Positions 41,108-49,322 of a stretch of 64,000 nt of DNA are shown piece by piece. The position numbers and the translations under genes were made by a program. The stretch is from Actinomycetota bacterium (lineage in GTDB: Bacteria > Actinomycetota > Acidimicrobiia > Acidimicrobiales > Ilumatobacteraceae). Position 1 is the stretch's first letter. Each line of letters opens with the position of its first letter. Below the pieces are notes generated by a model. It had not been told where the DNA came from, made no database searches, and worked only from the letters and a program-made list of their open reading frames with translations. The DNA lies in the NCBI GenBank assembly GCA_016700055.1, contig CP064997.1, positions 1,736,001 through 1,800,000 of the forward strand. The letters run 5' to 3'.

Positions 41108-41815
41108 ATGACTACCCCCTTCTGGCCGACCCCGGACCACTGGTCGGTGGCCGTGCCCCTCGACACGCCCCACTACCGCATGCCCGTGCTCGCCGACACC
41201 GGCTTCGTGGCGCTTGCACCGGCCTCCTTCGAGGTGCCGAGCAACGAATGGGAATCGCTCGAGTACCTCGACTGGAAGAGCGGCGGCGACACGAACTTCG
41301 CGCCGCTCGCCTCGGCCGACGGCCAGCTCGACTGCCGCGGCTTTTGGGACAAGGGCAAGACCGATAAGGACGCGATCTGGACCTCGAACGCCGACAAGGC
41401 GCCGACCCTGCGGAACTACGTCGATTCCGTCGGAGCCAACTTCGGCCGGGTGCGGATCATCAAGCTCGAGCCCCAGGACCGTGAAGTGGCGATGCGCTCG
41501 ATCCATCGCGACGACAACAACCGCTTCAACCCCGATGCCGAGGGTTGGGTGGTGCGTTCGTGGGTGGAGCTCACCGACAACCCGGACAGCTACATGCTGC
41601 TCATGGACAACGACGCCGACGGCCTGCCCGACCCCTCCACCGAGCGGCGCGTCCCGCTGCCCCGCGGTGCACGCTTCGTCGTCGACACGCAGCGGCTGTG
41701 GCACGTCGTGGTGCACAACGGCACGTCCGCCCGCTATGCGCTGATCACCAGCTTCGAGAGCGGTCCGACGCTCGAGCGCTGGATCGACTCACAACGCCAG
41801 CCGGTTCCCGTCTGA
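41108..41815 (+). CDS. protein with HxD...H motif, possibly aspartyl beta-hydroxylase-like
   Basis: This 235-residue protein is not one I recognise with certainty. The segment SIHRDDNNRFN contains H-x-D, followed about 60 residues later by LPRGARFVVDTQRLWHVVVHNG with a His and then SARYALITSF with an Arg. That order matches the iron and 2-oxoglutarate ligands of aspartyl/asparaginyl beta-hydroxylases. It has no signal peptide. The gene has a strong leaderless promoter of its own. It converges on ethylmalonyl-CoA mutase, with a hairpin at the junction. Confidence 0.5.
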   Translation: MTTPFWPTPDHWSVAVPLDTPHYRMPVLADTGFVALAPASFEVPSNEWESLEYLDWKSGGDTNFAPLASADGQLDCRGFWDKGKTDKDAIWTSNADKAPTLRNYVDSVGANFGRVRIIKLEPQDREVAMRSIHRDDNNRFNPDAEGWVVRSWVELTDNPDSYMLLMDNDADGLPDPSTERRVPLPRGARFVVDTQRLWHVVVHNGTSARYALITSFESGPTLERWIDSQRQPVPV

Positions 41816-41828
41816 GAAGACCGGGCCC

Positions 41829-41847
41829 GGGCCGGCTCAGCCGGCCC
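41829..41847. terminator. hairpin at a convergent gene end
   Basis: GGGCCGGC-TCA-GCCGGCCC forms an 8-bp GC stem between the plus-strand HxD protein and ethylmalonyl-CoA mutase, overlapping the latter's stop. No U-tract follows on either strand, so termination is only probable. Confidence 0.4.
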
Positions 41848-43807
41848 GCCGGTGGGCGGCGACCAGCTCGGCGATGTCCCGGATGATCTCGCCGAGCTGG
41901 AAGTCCTTCGGCGTATAGACCGCGGCCACCCCGGCCGCCCGCAGTCGTTCCCGGTCGCCTTCGGGGATGATTCCCCCGACCACCACCGGTGCGTCCACAC
42001 CCGCCGCGCGCAGCCGGTCGACGATGGCCGGGACCAGCTCCAGGTGGGAGCCCGACAGGATGGAGAGCCCGACGACGTCTGGGTCCTCGTCGCGCGCGCT
42101 CGCCACGATCTGGTCAGGTGTCAGCCGGATCCCGGCGTACACCACCTCCATCCCCGCGTCGCGGGCGGCGACGGCGATCTGCTCGGCCCCGTTCGAATGG
42201 CCGTCGAGACCGGGCTTGGCGACGAGCAACTTGGGCGGCCCGCCCGGCACCGCCCGCACCGCCTCGGCGGCGCCGCCCAGCCCGCCGGCGGCGCGTCCGA
42301 CTGCGGCGCCGACCCCCGTCGGGGCGCGGTACTCGCCGAACACCTCGCGCAGCGCGCCTGCCCACTCGCCGGTGGTGCCTCCGGCCTTTGCCAGCGCGAT
42401 CGACGGGCCCATCACGTTCGTGCCGTCTTCGGCGGCGCGCCGCAGCGAGTCGAGTGCGGCGGCCACGGCGCTCTCGTCGCGCCCGGTGCGCCAGGCGGTG
42501 ACGTCGGCGATCATCTCCGGCTCCACCGCCGGGTCGACGGTCAGAATGTTGCCCGGCGTGTCGAGCGGTGACTCGGCGGTCTCGGTGAAGCGGTTCACAC
42601 CGACCACCACCTGGTCGCCGGACCCGATGCGCCTGGTGCGCTCGGCCATCGAACTGACGAGGCGCCCCTTCAGCTCGTCGACAGCCTCGAACGCGCCGCC
42701 GAGGGCCGTGACCTCGCCCAGCTCTGTCCACGCTGCTGCGGCCAGCGCGGTGGTCGCCGACTCGATCACGCGCGAGCCGTCGAAGATGTCGTCGTGCTCA
42801 AGCAGGTCCGTCTCGAACGCCAAGATCTGTTGCATCCGCAACGACCATTGCTGGTCCCACGGTCGCGGGAGACCGAGGGCCTCGTTCCACGCGGGTAGCT
42901 GCACCGAACGGGCCCTCGCCCGCTTGGAGAGCGTGACGCCGAGCATCTCGAGCACGATCCGCTGGATGTTGTTCTCCGGCTGCGATTCCGTGAGCCCGAG
43001 CGAGTTCACCTGCACGCCGTAGCGGAAGCGGCGCGCCTTCGCGTCTTCGACGCCGTAGCGCTCGAGGCCGATCCGGTCCCACAGCTCGGTGAAGGCGCGC
43101 ATCTTGCAGATCTCTTCGACGAAGCGGATGCCGGCGTTGACGAAGAACGAGATCGAGCCGAACACCTGCCCGAACCGCTCGGGTTCGACCTGGCCCGAGT
43201 CCCGGACGGCGTCGAGCACGTCGATCGCGGTGGCCAGGGAGAACGCGATCTCCTGCACGGGCGTCGCGCCGGCTTCTTGCAGGTGATACGAGCACACGTT
43301 GATCGGGTTCCAGCGCGGCGCGTTGTGCGCGCACCATGCGACCATGTCGACGATCAGGCGCTTGGAGGGCGCCGGGGGGAAGATGTACGTCCCGCGGGAC
43401 AAGTACTCCTTGACGATGTCGTTCTGCGTGGTGCCGCGCAGCGCGTCGGCGGCCACGCCCTGCTCCTGCGCATTCGCGACGTATAGGGCGAGCATCCATG
43501 CCGCCGTGGCGTTGATCGTCATCGAGGTGTTCATCTGCGCCGGCGGGATGCCGTCGAGCAGCGCACGCATGTGGCCGAGGTGGGACACGGGCACGCCGAC
43601 CTTGCCGACCTCGCCGTGGGCCATCGGGGAGTCCGGGTCGTAGCCGGTCTGGGTCGGCAGGTCGAACGCGATCGACAGACCGGTCTGACCCTTCGCGAGG
43701 TTCGTGCGGTACAGCTCGTTCGACGCCTTGGCGGTGGAGTGCCCGGAGTACGTGCGCATCATCCACGGGTCGTCCCGGCGCGTTGGCGTTCGCGGGTGCT
43801 CGCTCAT
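41837..43807 (-). CDS. ecm: ethylmalonyl-CoA mutase (B12-dependent)
   Basis: This 656-residue single-chain mutase has the N-terminal RTYSGHSTAKASN and AFDLPTQTGYDPDSP substrate domain and a C-terminal cobalamin domain with DGHSNGAEQIA (DxHxxG). The HSTAKASN signature and one-chain layout fit ethylmalonyl-CoA mutase (MeaA/Ecm) rather than methylmalonyl-CoA mutase, which has FSTAEESN. Ecm converts ethylmalonyl-CoA to methylsuccinyl-CoA in the ethylmalonyl-CoA pathway for acetyl-CoA assimilation. The ATG at 43807 has GGGGAG almost adjacent. Two long inverted repeats lie upstream. Crotonyl-CoA carboxylase/reductase is not in the window. Confidence 0.92.
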   Translation of the reverse strand: MSEHPRTPTRRDDPWMMRTYSGHSTAKASNELYRTNLAKGQTGLSIAFDLPTQTGYDPDSPMAHGEVGKVGVPVSHLGHMRALLDGIPPAQMNTSMTINATAAWMLALYVANAQEQGVAADALRGTTQNDIVKEYLSRGTYIFPPAPSKRLIVDMVAWCAHNAPRWNPINVCSYHLQEAGATPVQEIAFSLATAIDVLDAVRDSGQVEPERFGQVFGSISFFVNAGIRFVEEICKMRAFTELWDRIGLERYGVEDAKARRFRYGVQVNSLGLTESQPENNIQRIVLEMLGVTLSKRARARSVQLPAWNEALGLPRPWDQQWSLRMQQILAFETDLLEHDDIFDGSRVIESATTALAAAAWTELGEVTALGGAFEAVDELKGRLVSSMAERTRRIGSGDQVVVGVNRFTETAESPLDTPGNILTVDPAVEPEMIADVTAWRTGRDESAVAAALDSLRRAAEDGTNVMGPSIALAKAGGTTGEWAGALREVFGEYRAPTGVGAAVGRAAGGLGGAAEAVRAVPGGPPKLLVAKPGLDGHSNGAEQIAVAARDAGMEVVYAGIRLTPDQIVASARDEDPDVVGLSILSGSHLELVPAIVDRLRAAGVDAPVVVGGIIPEGDRERLRAAGVAAVYTPKDFQLGEIIRDIAELVAAHRRAG

Positions 43808-43922
43808 CTCCCCACTGTTGCCCGCGTGGCGCCACGAGCGCCAGCCACTCGGCAGAGCTTCGCCGACGCTCGCTCAAGTTGCCCGCGCGGCGCGCCGATG
43901 ACTTGGCCGACAGATCGTCCAA

Positions 43923-43958
43923 CCGGTGCGGCCGACACCCCCCCTGCGGCCGCACCGG
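43923..43958. repeat. perfect 12-bp inverted repeat upstream of ecm
   Basis: CCGGTGCGGCCG (43923-43934) and CGGCCGCACCGG (43947-43958) flank a 12-nt C-rich spacer. As RNA it would be a very stable hairpin in the ecm leader. Its function is unknown. Confidence 0.8.
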
Positions 43959-44003
43959 ATGGGGCGGTGGCCATCAGCTCTCCAGGCGGCGGCCAGGGGA
44001 TGA

Positions 44004-44073
44004 CGGCGAGATGGTGCAAATGCGACGGGCGCCGGCGGTGGGAGCTGGTGGTCGGAGCAGCACCATCTCGCCG
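44004..44073. repeat. perfect 14-bp inverted repeat with 42-nt spacer
   Basis: CGGCGAGATGGTGC (44004-44017) and GCACCATCTCGCCG (44060-44073) enclose 42 nt. With the inner hairpin at 43923-43958, most of the 296-bp spacer between aat and ecm (43808-44103) is structured. I see no gene and no recognised riboswitch in it. Confidence 0.8.
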
Positions 44074-44103
44074 CCTACCTTCTGGGTCACCGGGTGCGGG
44101 CAG

Positions 44104-44811
44104 CTACTCCCCGGTCGGCTGCTGCACTGCCGTGGCGGCCAGCGCGAGGTACTCCGCGCGAGGCACGGCGATTGCTCCGAGGGAGGAGAGGTGGGTGGTC
44201 GCCCACTGCACGTCGAGCAGGGTCATCGAAGCGGCGCGCATCGTCGCGACCAGAGCGACGAGGGCGACCTTCGAGGCATCGCGCCGGCGGTGGAACATGC
44301 TCTCCCCGGCGAACAGCCCGCCGACCCGTAAGCCGTAGAGGCCCCCGGCCAGGGCGCCCGCCTCGTCACGGACCTCCACCGAGTGAGCCCAGCCCAGCCG
44401 GTGCATTTCCTCGTAGGCAGCGACGATGTCCGCGTCGATCCAGCCGTGGTCACGCTCGACGGTCGCGCACGCCCGCACCACGTCGGCGAAGCCGGTGTCG
44501 ACGTGGATCGTGAACCGGCGGCAACTCTGCCGCAGGGAGCGGGTCACCCTCAGCCCGTCGAGGGGAACGATGCCTCTCGGGTCGGGAGACCACCACCCGA
44601 TCTCGCCACGACGGAGGTGCATCGGGAACAAGCCCACTCGGTACGCGGCGAGCAGCGTGCCCGGGGCGAGGTCTGCACCGACGGCGACGAGATCGTCGGC
44701 GGGCCAATCCTGCGGCTCGGGGAGCCGCCATCGTGACGGCGCCGGTTCCTCGGGCACACGGCTGAAGGCGTCGAGCGCCGCCGTGAGGTCCCAGGCGGGC
44801 TCGTCTGCCAC
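44104..44811 (-). CDS. aat: leucyl/phenylalanyl-tRNA-protein transferase
   Basis: This 235-residue enzyme adds Leu or Phe to N-terminal Arg/Lys as an N-degron. Family motifs are YRVGLFPMHLRRGEIGWWSPDPRGIVPL and HSVEVRD..LAGGLYGLRVGGLFAGESMFHRRRDASKVAL, with the C-terminal LLDVQWATTHLSSLGAI. The GTG at 44811 is used. It lies 18 bp after the hydroxybutyryl-CoA dehydrogenase gene and is probably co-transcribed with it. No ClpS is visible nearby. Confidence 0.95.
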   Translation of the reverse strand: MADEPAWDLTAALDAFSRVPEEPAPSRWRLPEPQDWPADDLVAVGADLAPGTLLAAYRVGLFPMHLRRGEIGWWSPDPRGIVPLDGLRVTRSLRQSCRRFTIHVDTGFADVVRACATVERDHGWIDADIVAAYEEMHRLGWAHSVEVRDEAGALAGGLYGLRVGGLFAGESMFHRRRDASKVALVALVATMRAASMTLLDVQWATTHLSSLGAIAVPRAEYLALAATAVQQPTGE

Positions 44812-44829
44812 AGGCCCGAGCCCGCAACC

Positions 44830-45681
44830 TCAGTAGGTGTAGAAGCCGCGCTTGGTCTTGCGGCCCAGGTGGCCGGCGGTGACCATGCGGCGCAGCGACG
44901 GCACGGCGGCGTAGTTGGGGTCGCGGAACTCCTCGTACAGCGCGTCGAGGATGGCGAGCGAGGTGTCGAGCCCGACGAGGTCGAGCAACGCGAACGGCCC
45001 CATCGGGAAGTTGCACCCTCCCTTCATCGCCGTGTCGATGTCTTCCAGGCTCGCCGTGCCCTGCTCCCACATGCGGACCGCGTTGTTGAGGTACGGGAAC
45101 AGCAGCGCGTTGACGATGAACCCGGCGCGGTCCTTGACCTCGACGGCGTCCTTGTCGCACGCCCTGGCGAAGGCGGTGACAGCCGCGATCGTCTCGTCGC
45201 TCGCAGTCAGCGGCCGCACGATCTCGACCAGCTTCATCGCCGGCGCGGGGTTGAAGAAGTGCACGCCGCACACCTGGCTCGGGCGCTGGGTGACCATCGC
45301 CAGCTCGATCACGGGCAAGGTGGAGGTGTTGGTCGCGAGGATCGCTTCGGGCTTCACGATCTGCTCGAGCTCTTCGAACAGCTCCTTCTTCACCGCGAGA
45401 TCCTCGACCACGCTCTCGATCACGAGATCGCATTCGGCGAGGCGACCGAGGTGGTCGGTGGGGGTGATCCGCCCGAGGATCGCCGTGCGCTCGGTCTCGG
45501 CGAGCTTGCCCCGCTCGACCTGCTTCGCGAGGCCCTTGTCGATCGACGTCATCATCGCGTCGGCAGCGGCCTGGGTGCGGGAGCGGACGACGACCGAGCA
45601 ACCGGCTCGGGCGGCGACTTCGGCCAACCCGGCGCCCATGATCCCCGAGCCGAGCACGCCGACGGTGGTGATGTCTGACAT
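44830..45681 (-). CDS. 3-hydroxybutyryl-CoA dehydrogenase
   Basis: This 283-residue enzyme interconverts acetoacetyl-CoA and 3-hydroxybutyryl-CoA with NAD(P). The Rossmann motif is GVLGSGIMGAGLAE, the Glu-rich VIESVVED follows, and the catalytic His is in GVHFFNPAPAMKLVE. The C-terminal KTKRGFYTY is typical. It fits the early part of the ethylmalonyl-CoA pathway with ecm nearby. The ATG at 45681 follows TACGTT by 8 nt, and a 14-bp palindrome sits between -10 and -35, so a repressor probably controls it. Confidence 0.93.
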   Translation of the reverse strand: MSDITTVGVLGSGIMGAGLAEVAARAGCSVVVRSRTQAAADAMMTSIDKGLAKQVERGKLAETERTAILGRITPTDHLGRLAECDLVIESVVEDLAVKKELFEELEQIVKPEAILATNTSTLPVIELAMVTQRPSQVCGVHFFNPAPAMKLVEIVRPLTASDETIAAVTAFARACDKDAVEVKDRAGFIVNALLFPYLNNAVRMWEQGTASLEDIDTAMKGGCNFPMGPFALLDLVGLDTSLAILDALYEEFRDPNYAAVPSLRRMVTAGHLGRKTKRGFYTY

Positions 45682-45689
45682 GAGCCGCG

Positions 45690-45719
45690 AACGTACTTAC
45701 CGCGCGGTAACCACGGCAA
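45690..45719 (-). promoter_or_regulatory. dehydrogenase promoter with a 14-bp palindromic operator
   Basis: On the minus strand TTGCCG (45714-45719), an 18-nt spacer and TACGTT (45690-45695). The spacer contains the perfect palindrome TTACCGCGCGGTAA (45697-45710), of the kind bound by TetR-family repressors of acyl-CoA metabolism. The repressor itself is not in the window. Confidence 0.65.
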
Positions 45720-45754
45720 ACACGCGCCGGTCCGGCGCGCCTACGCTCGGCCCC

Positions 45755-46396
45755 ATGAGCGGGACGATCGGGTTGTGCGGTGGCGGGCCATTCACCGCGA
45801 ACGACGAGCTGGACCGCCGGCTGCTCGACGCCGCCGGTGCCGACACCGCCCTCGTCATACCCACCGCCGACGCGTTCGAGCACCCCGAACGCCTCGTCGC
45901 GGAGGCGATGAACTGGGGCGAGCGCCTCGGTGTCACGGTCGAGGCGCTGATGGTGATGGGGCGCGCAGATGCCACCGATGCCGGGGTGGCGAGCGTGGTC
46001 GGCAGGTCGCGCGCGGTGTGGTTCGTCGGCGATTCCTCGCTGCACCTGCGCAGCGTGGTGAAGGACACCGCGTTGTGGGAGGCGGTCCGCGCGGTGCTCG
46101 CTGCCGGCGGCTCCGTGGTCGGGGTCGGGGCCAGCGCGGCTGCGTTGTGCGATCCGATGACCGATCCCCGCGGCGGGGCGTTCACGCTCGGGCTCGGCCT
46201 GATCGGCGGTCTGGCCCTGGTGACCGAAGCCGAGACCTGGTCCGAGGACCGGCTGCATCGCACGGCTCAGCTCGCCGCGGAACCGGGAGCCTCCGTACCG
46301 CTCGCCATCGTGGCCACCGGAGCCGCGCTGCTGCACACGCGGGCCGGGTGGGAGATGGTCGGTGACGTCGAGGTGCGCGGCGAGTTGCCCGCGTAG
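45755..46396 (+). CDS. peptidase S51 (cyanophycinase/dipeptidase E) family protein
   Basis: This 213-residue protein has the GLCGGGPF opening, the VVGVGASAAAL nucleophile elbow with Ser, and a Glu/Asp-rich middle that fits the S51 class I glutamine amidotransferase-like fold. S51 members cleave Asp-containing peptides or cyanophycin. The expected G-T/A-S-A-G motif is G-A-S-A-A, a mild variant. The ATG at 45755 lies 7 nt after TACGCT, so the mRNA is probably leaderless. It is divergent from the dehydrogenase; an 8-bp GC hairpin (45723-45739) lies between. Confidence 0.75.
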   Translation: MSGTIGLCGGGPFTANDELDRRLLDAAGADTALVIPTADAFEHPERLVAEAMNWGERLGVTVEALMVMGRADATDAGVASVVGRSRAVWFVGDSSLHLRSVVKDTALWEAVRAVLAAGGSVVGVGASAAALCDPMTDPRGGAFTLGLGLIGGLALVTEAETWSEDRLHRTAQLAAEPGASVPLAIVATGAALLHTRAGWEMVGDVEVRGELPA

Positions 46397-46419
46397 GGCG
46401 GGCCGCCGAGCGGACGTCG

Positions 46420-47307
46420 TCAGGCTTCGGTGATCGTCACCGACTCGATCACGATCAGACCGAGGGTCGGCACACCGTTTGCCGCTTGGTCCGGGTTGCC
46501 CAGCGCGTCGAGCGCGGTGACCGTGGTGTCGAGGCCTTCGGACACCTGGCCGAACAGCGAGTAGTTGGGTGGCAACCCGACACCGCCCACGCCGGTGATG
46601 ACGAAGAACTGGCTGCCGTTGGTGTTGGCGCCGGCGTTCGCCATCGCGACCGAACCGATCTTGTACTCGCCGTCGGCGGGCAGCTCGTCGTCGAACTGGT
46701 AGCCGGGGAAGCCCTCCGCACCGCCGGTGCCGGTGCCGGAAGGATCGCCGCACTGCACGACGAACCCGGGCATCGCCCTGTGGCAGACGGTGTTGTCGAA
46801 GTAGTGGTACCTGGCCAGGACGACGAAGTTGTTGACCGTGTTCGGTGCCGCGGCTGCGTCGAGCTCGATGGTGAACGCGCCGTGGTTCGTGGTGATCTCG
46901 GCGGTGTAGCTCTTCGCCGGGTCGATGCACATCGGGGGCGCTTGCGCGAAGAGCACCGCGCGCTCTTCCGAGCCGTCGTCGGCAGGGCACGGCGTCTCAC
47001 CGGTGATGGTGCGTCCGGGCACGGTCTCGGGCGGCGCCTCGGTGGTGGCCGGCGTGGTGGTGCTTGCCGAGGGGTCGGTTTCGGGCGGGGCGGTGAACGT
47101 CACCGACGTGTCGACCTCGGCGTCGTCGCCGTCGTCGTCGCCGCCGACCACGAACGCGAGGATGAAGAACAGCGCCAGCAACGCGGCGATGCCGCCGACG
47201 ATCTGCAGTGTGCGCTTCTTCGTCTGCTTGCGCTGCGACTGCTTGGCCAGCTCTTCGAGCCGGGCTTGCCGGTTGGCCTTCTGGCGTTCACGCTTGGCGG
47301 TACCCAC
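46420..47307 (-). CDS. membrane-anchored peptidyl-prolyl isomerase (cyclophilin)
   Basis: This 295-residue protein has a basic N-terminus, one membrane helix (about residues 36-54), a Thr/Pro linker and a C-terminal cyclophilin domain. Typical elements are ITTNHGAFTIELDAAAAPNTVNNFVVLARYHYFDNTVCHRAMPGFVVQCGDP, ANAGANTNGSQFFV and SLFGQV. It is probably an extracytoplasmic folding factor. The GTG at 47307 follows TAGCCT by 9 nt. Confidence 0.93.
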   Translation of the reverse strand: MGTAKRERQKANRQARLEELAKQSQRKQTKKRTLQIVGGIAALLALFFILAFVVGGDDDGDDAEVDTSVTFTAPPETDPSASTTTPATTEAPPETVPGRTITGETPCPADDGSEERAVLFAQAPPMCIDPAKSYTAEITTNHGAFTIELDAAAAPNTVNNFVVLARYHYFDNTVCHRAMPGFVVQCGDPSGTGTGGAEGFPGYQFDDELPADGEYKIGSVAMANAGANTNGSQFFVITGVGGVGLPPNYSLFGQVSEGLDTTVTALDALGNPDQAANGVPTLGLIVIESVTITEA

Positions 47308-47361
47308 GAGCGCAGCAGGCTAGCGGCCGGGGACTCTTCGCGGCTGGCTACGGTGCGGGCC

Positions 47362-47994
47362 GTGAGCGCAGTGTCGGCGGGGGAGCCACATCCGGATCGA
47401 GTCGGCGGGAGGCCGGCGCCAAGGGTCGTGCTCACCGGTGGCCCCGGCGGGGGCAAGACCACGGCAGGCGACCTCTACCTGCGAGAACTGGGTGAGACGG
47501 CGATCATCGTGCCCGAGGCGGCCACCTTGTTGTTCGCCGGGGGTTTCCCGCGGGTGGACGAGCCCGACGCCGAGCGCAGCCTCCAGCAGGCGATCTTCGC
47601 CGTACAGCACCACCTGGAGGACGTCCAGGGTGCCCGCTTCCCAGAGCGCGTGCAGCTCTGCGACCGGGGCACCGTCGACGGGGCCGCGTTCTGGCCCGAC
47701 GGGCAAGACGAGTTCTTCGCGATCGCCGGGACCGACCTGCGTCAAGAGCTGGCGAGGTACGACGCGGTGCTGTTCTTCGAGACGGCCGCCGTCGGCGGGC
47801 TGTCGATCGAGGGCGGCAACCGGTACCGGCTGGAGTCCGTCGACGAGGCGGTCGCGCTCGACGAGCGCCTGCGGGAGCTGTGGAGCCAGCACGAGCGCTT
47901 CTACTTCGTCCCGCACCAGCAGTCGTTCCTGGCCAAGATCACCGCCGGCCTGGCGATCTTGCGCAGCGTGATCGGGATGCATCCGAGGCACTGA
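47362..47994 (+). CDS. AAA_28-type P-loop NTPase
   Basis: This 210-residue protein has Walker A LTGGPGGGKTT and a DRGTVDGAAFWP motif, followed by FFETAAVGG and RLESVDEA. These features match the AAA_28 (AAA_33-like) kinase-type ATPases of unknown function. The GTG at 47362 lies 7 nt after TACGGT; neighbouring in-frame GTGs at 47353 and 47371 are alternatives. It is divergent from the cyclophilin gene and precedes lysC by about 50 bp. Its substrate is unknown. Confidence 0.8.
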   Translation: MSAVSAGEPHPDRVGGRPAPRVVLTGGPGGGKTTAGDLYLRELGETAIIVPEAATLLFAGGFPRVDEPDAERSLQQAIFAVQHHLEDVQGARFPERVQLCDRGTVDGAAFWPDGQDEFFAIAGTDLRQELARYDAVLFFETAAVGGLSIEGGNRYRLESVDEAVALDERLRELWSQHERFYFVPHQQSFLAKITAGLAILRSVIGMHPRH

Positions 47995-48043
47995 AGGGGC
48001 GGACGGGCGCGGCGGGTGGGCCGGCCGCTAGCGTGGCGCCCTC

Positions 48044-49318
48044 GTGGCCCTGATCGTCCAGAAGTACGGCGGCACCTCGGTCGCCGACCCAGATCGCATC
48101 CGGGCGGTCGCCGAGAACATCGCCTTCACCAAGCGTCACGGCAACGACGTCGTGGTGGTCGTCTCGGCGATGGGCAAGGCCACCGACAACCTGATCGCTC
48201 TCGCCGACTCCGTGTCGCGCACGCAGCCGGGGCGCGAGATGGACATGTTGCTCACCACCGGCGAACGGGTGACGGCGGCCCTCACCACGATGGCCCTCGC
48301 CGACCTCGGCATCGAGGCGATCAGCCTCACCGGCAGCCAGGTGGGGATCATCACCGACACGGTGCATCGCAAGGCGAAGATCGTCGACGTGAAGGGCGAC
48401 CGCGTGCGTGACGCGCTCGCCGCCGGGAAGGTGTGCGTCGTCGCCGGCTTCCAGGGCGTGTCGACGGCGAAGGAGATCACGACGATGGGGCGCGGTGCCT
48501 CCGACCTGACCGCCTCCGCGCTGGCGGCCGCGCTCGGCGCGGACGCGTGTGAGATCTACACCGACGTGACCGGCGTCTTCTCGGCCGACCCGCGCATCGT
48601 CCCCCAGGCCCGGAAGCTGGCCCGGGTGAGCTTCGACGAGATGCTGGAGATGGCCGGGGCCGGTTCCAAGGTGCTGGCCCTGCGCTCGGTCGAGTTCGCG
48701 AGGAACCACGATGTGGCGTTGCACGTGCGCTCCAGCTTCACGTGGGAGACGGGCACGTGGATCACGCCCGAGGCAGAAGAACCAGTTGATGGGGAGGGAC
48801 CCTCAGTGGAAGATCCGATCATCTCCGGTGTGGTCACCGACACGAGCGAGGCGAAGGTGACCGTCATCGGTGTGCCCGACCGACCGGGCGTGTCGGCCGC
48901 GCTGTTCGAGCCGCTCGCCGAAGCGAACGTGAACGTAGACATGATCGTGCAGAACACCTCGACCGAGGGCACGACCGACATCAGCTTCACCGTCCCGGTG
49001 TCGGACATGCAGGTGTCCGAGGACATCGTCGCTCGGGTCGCGGGTGAGATCGGCGCTACCGGGGTCACCCATGACGCCCAGATCGCGAAGGTCTCGCTGG
49101 TCGGCGCGGGGATGAAGTCCAGCCCGGGGATCGCGGCGAAGATGTTCCGGGTGCTGGCCGACGAGCAGGTGAACATCGAGATGATCTCGACCTCGACGAT
49201 CAGGATCAGCGTGGTCATCGCGGCGGGCGACCTGGAACGAGCAGCGCGGACGCTCCACACCGCCTTCGGCCTCGACAGCGGGCAGGCGTACTCGGCGCCG
49301 CTGCCCGTTCGGAAGTGA
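48044..49318 (+). CDS. lysC: aspartate kinase
   Basis: This 424-residue enzyme phosphorylates aspartate as the first step to Lys, Thr and Met. The kinase domain begins VQKYGGTSVADPDRI, with TTGERVTAALT and EIYTDVTGVFSADPR later. Two ACT domains (about residues 260-410) provide feedback control. The GTG at 48044 follows TAGCGT by 9 nt. At 48806 an in-frame GTG with a strong ribosome site could start a separate beta subunit. asd lies downstream, with a methyltransferase gene between. Confidence 0.96.
   Translation: MALIVQKYGGTSVADPDRIRAVAENIAFTKRHGNDVVVVVSAMGKATDNLIALADSVSRTQPGREMDMLLTTGERVTAALTTMALADLGIEAISLTGSQVGIITDTVHRKAKIVDVKGDRVRDALAAGKVCVVAGFQGVSTAKEITTMGRGASDLTASALAAALGADACEIYTDVTGVFSADPRIVPQARKLARVSFDEMLEMAGAGSKVLALRSVEFARNHDVALHVRSSFTWETGTWITPEAEEPVDGEGPSVEDPIISGVVTDTSEAKVTVIGVPDRPGVSAALFEPLAEANVNVDMIVQNTSTEGTTDISFTVPVSDMQVSEDIVARVAGEIGATGVTHDAQIAKVSLVGAGMKSSPGIAAKMFRVLADEQVNIEMISTSTIRISVVIAAGDLERAARTLHTAFGLDSGQAYSAPLPVRK
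48791..48808 (+). promoter_or_regulatory. internal ribosome site and start for an aspartate kinase beta subunit
   Basis: GGGGAGGGA (48791-48799) precedes an in-frame GTG (48806-48808) in the linker between the kinase and ACT domains. Translation would give a 170-residue ACT-only protein ending at 49318. Such in-frame beta subunits are known for Corynebacterium and Bacillus aspartokinases. Confidence 0.65.
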
Positions 49319-49322
49319 TCGA

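Noticed and set aside
43808..44103. Cobalamin riboswitch upstream of B12-dependent ecm
   Set aside because: The conserved B12-box and GCCACTG elements are not visible on the minus strand; only inverted repeats are seen.
45723..45739. 8-bp GC hairpin between the dehydrogenase and S51 peptidase genes as a terminator
   Set aside because: The genes diverge from here and it has no U-tract; it may just be GC-rich symmetry.
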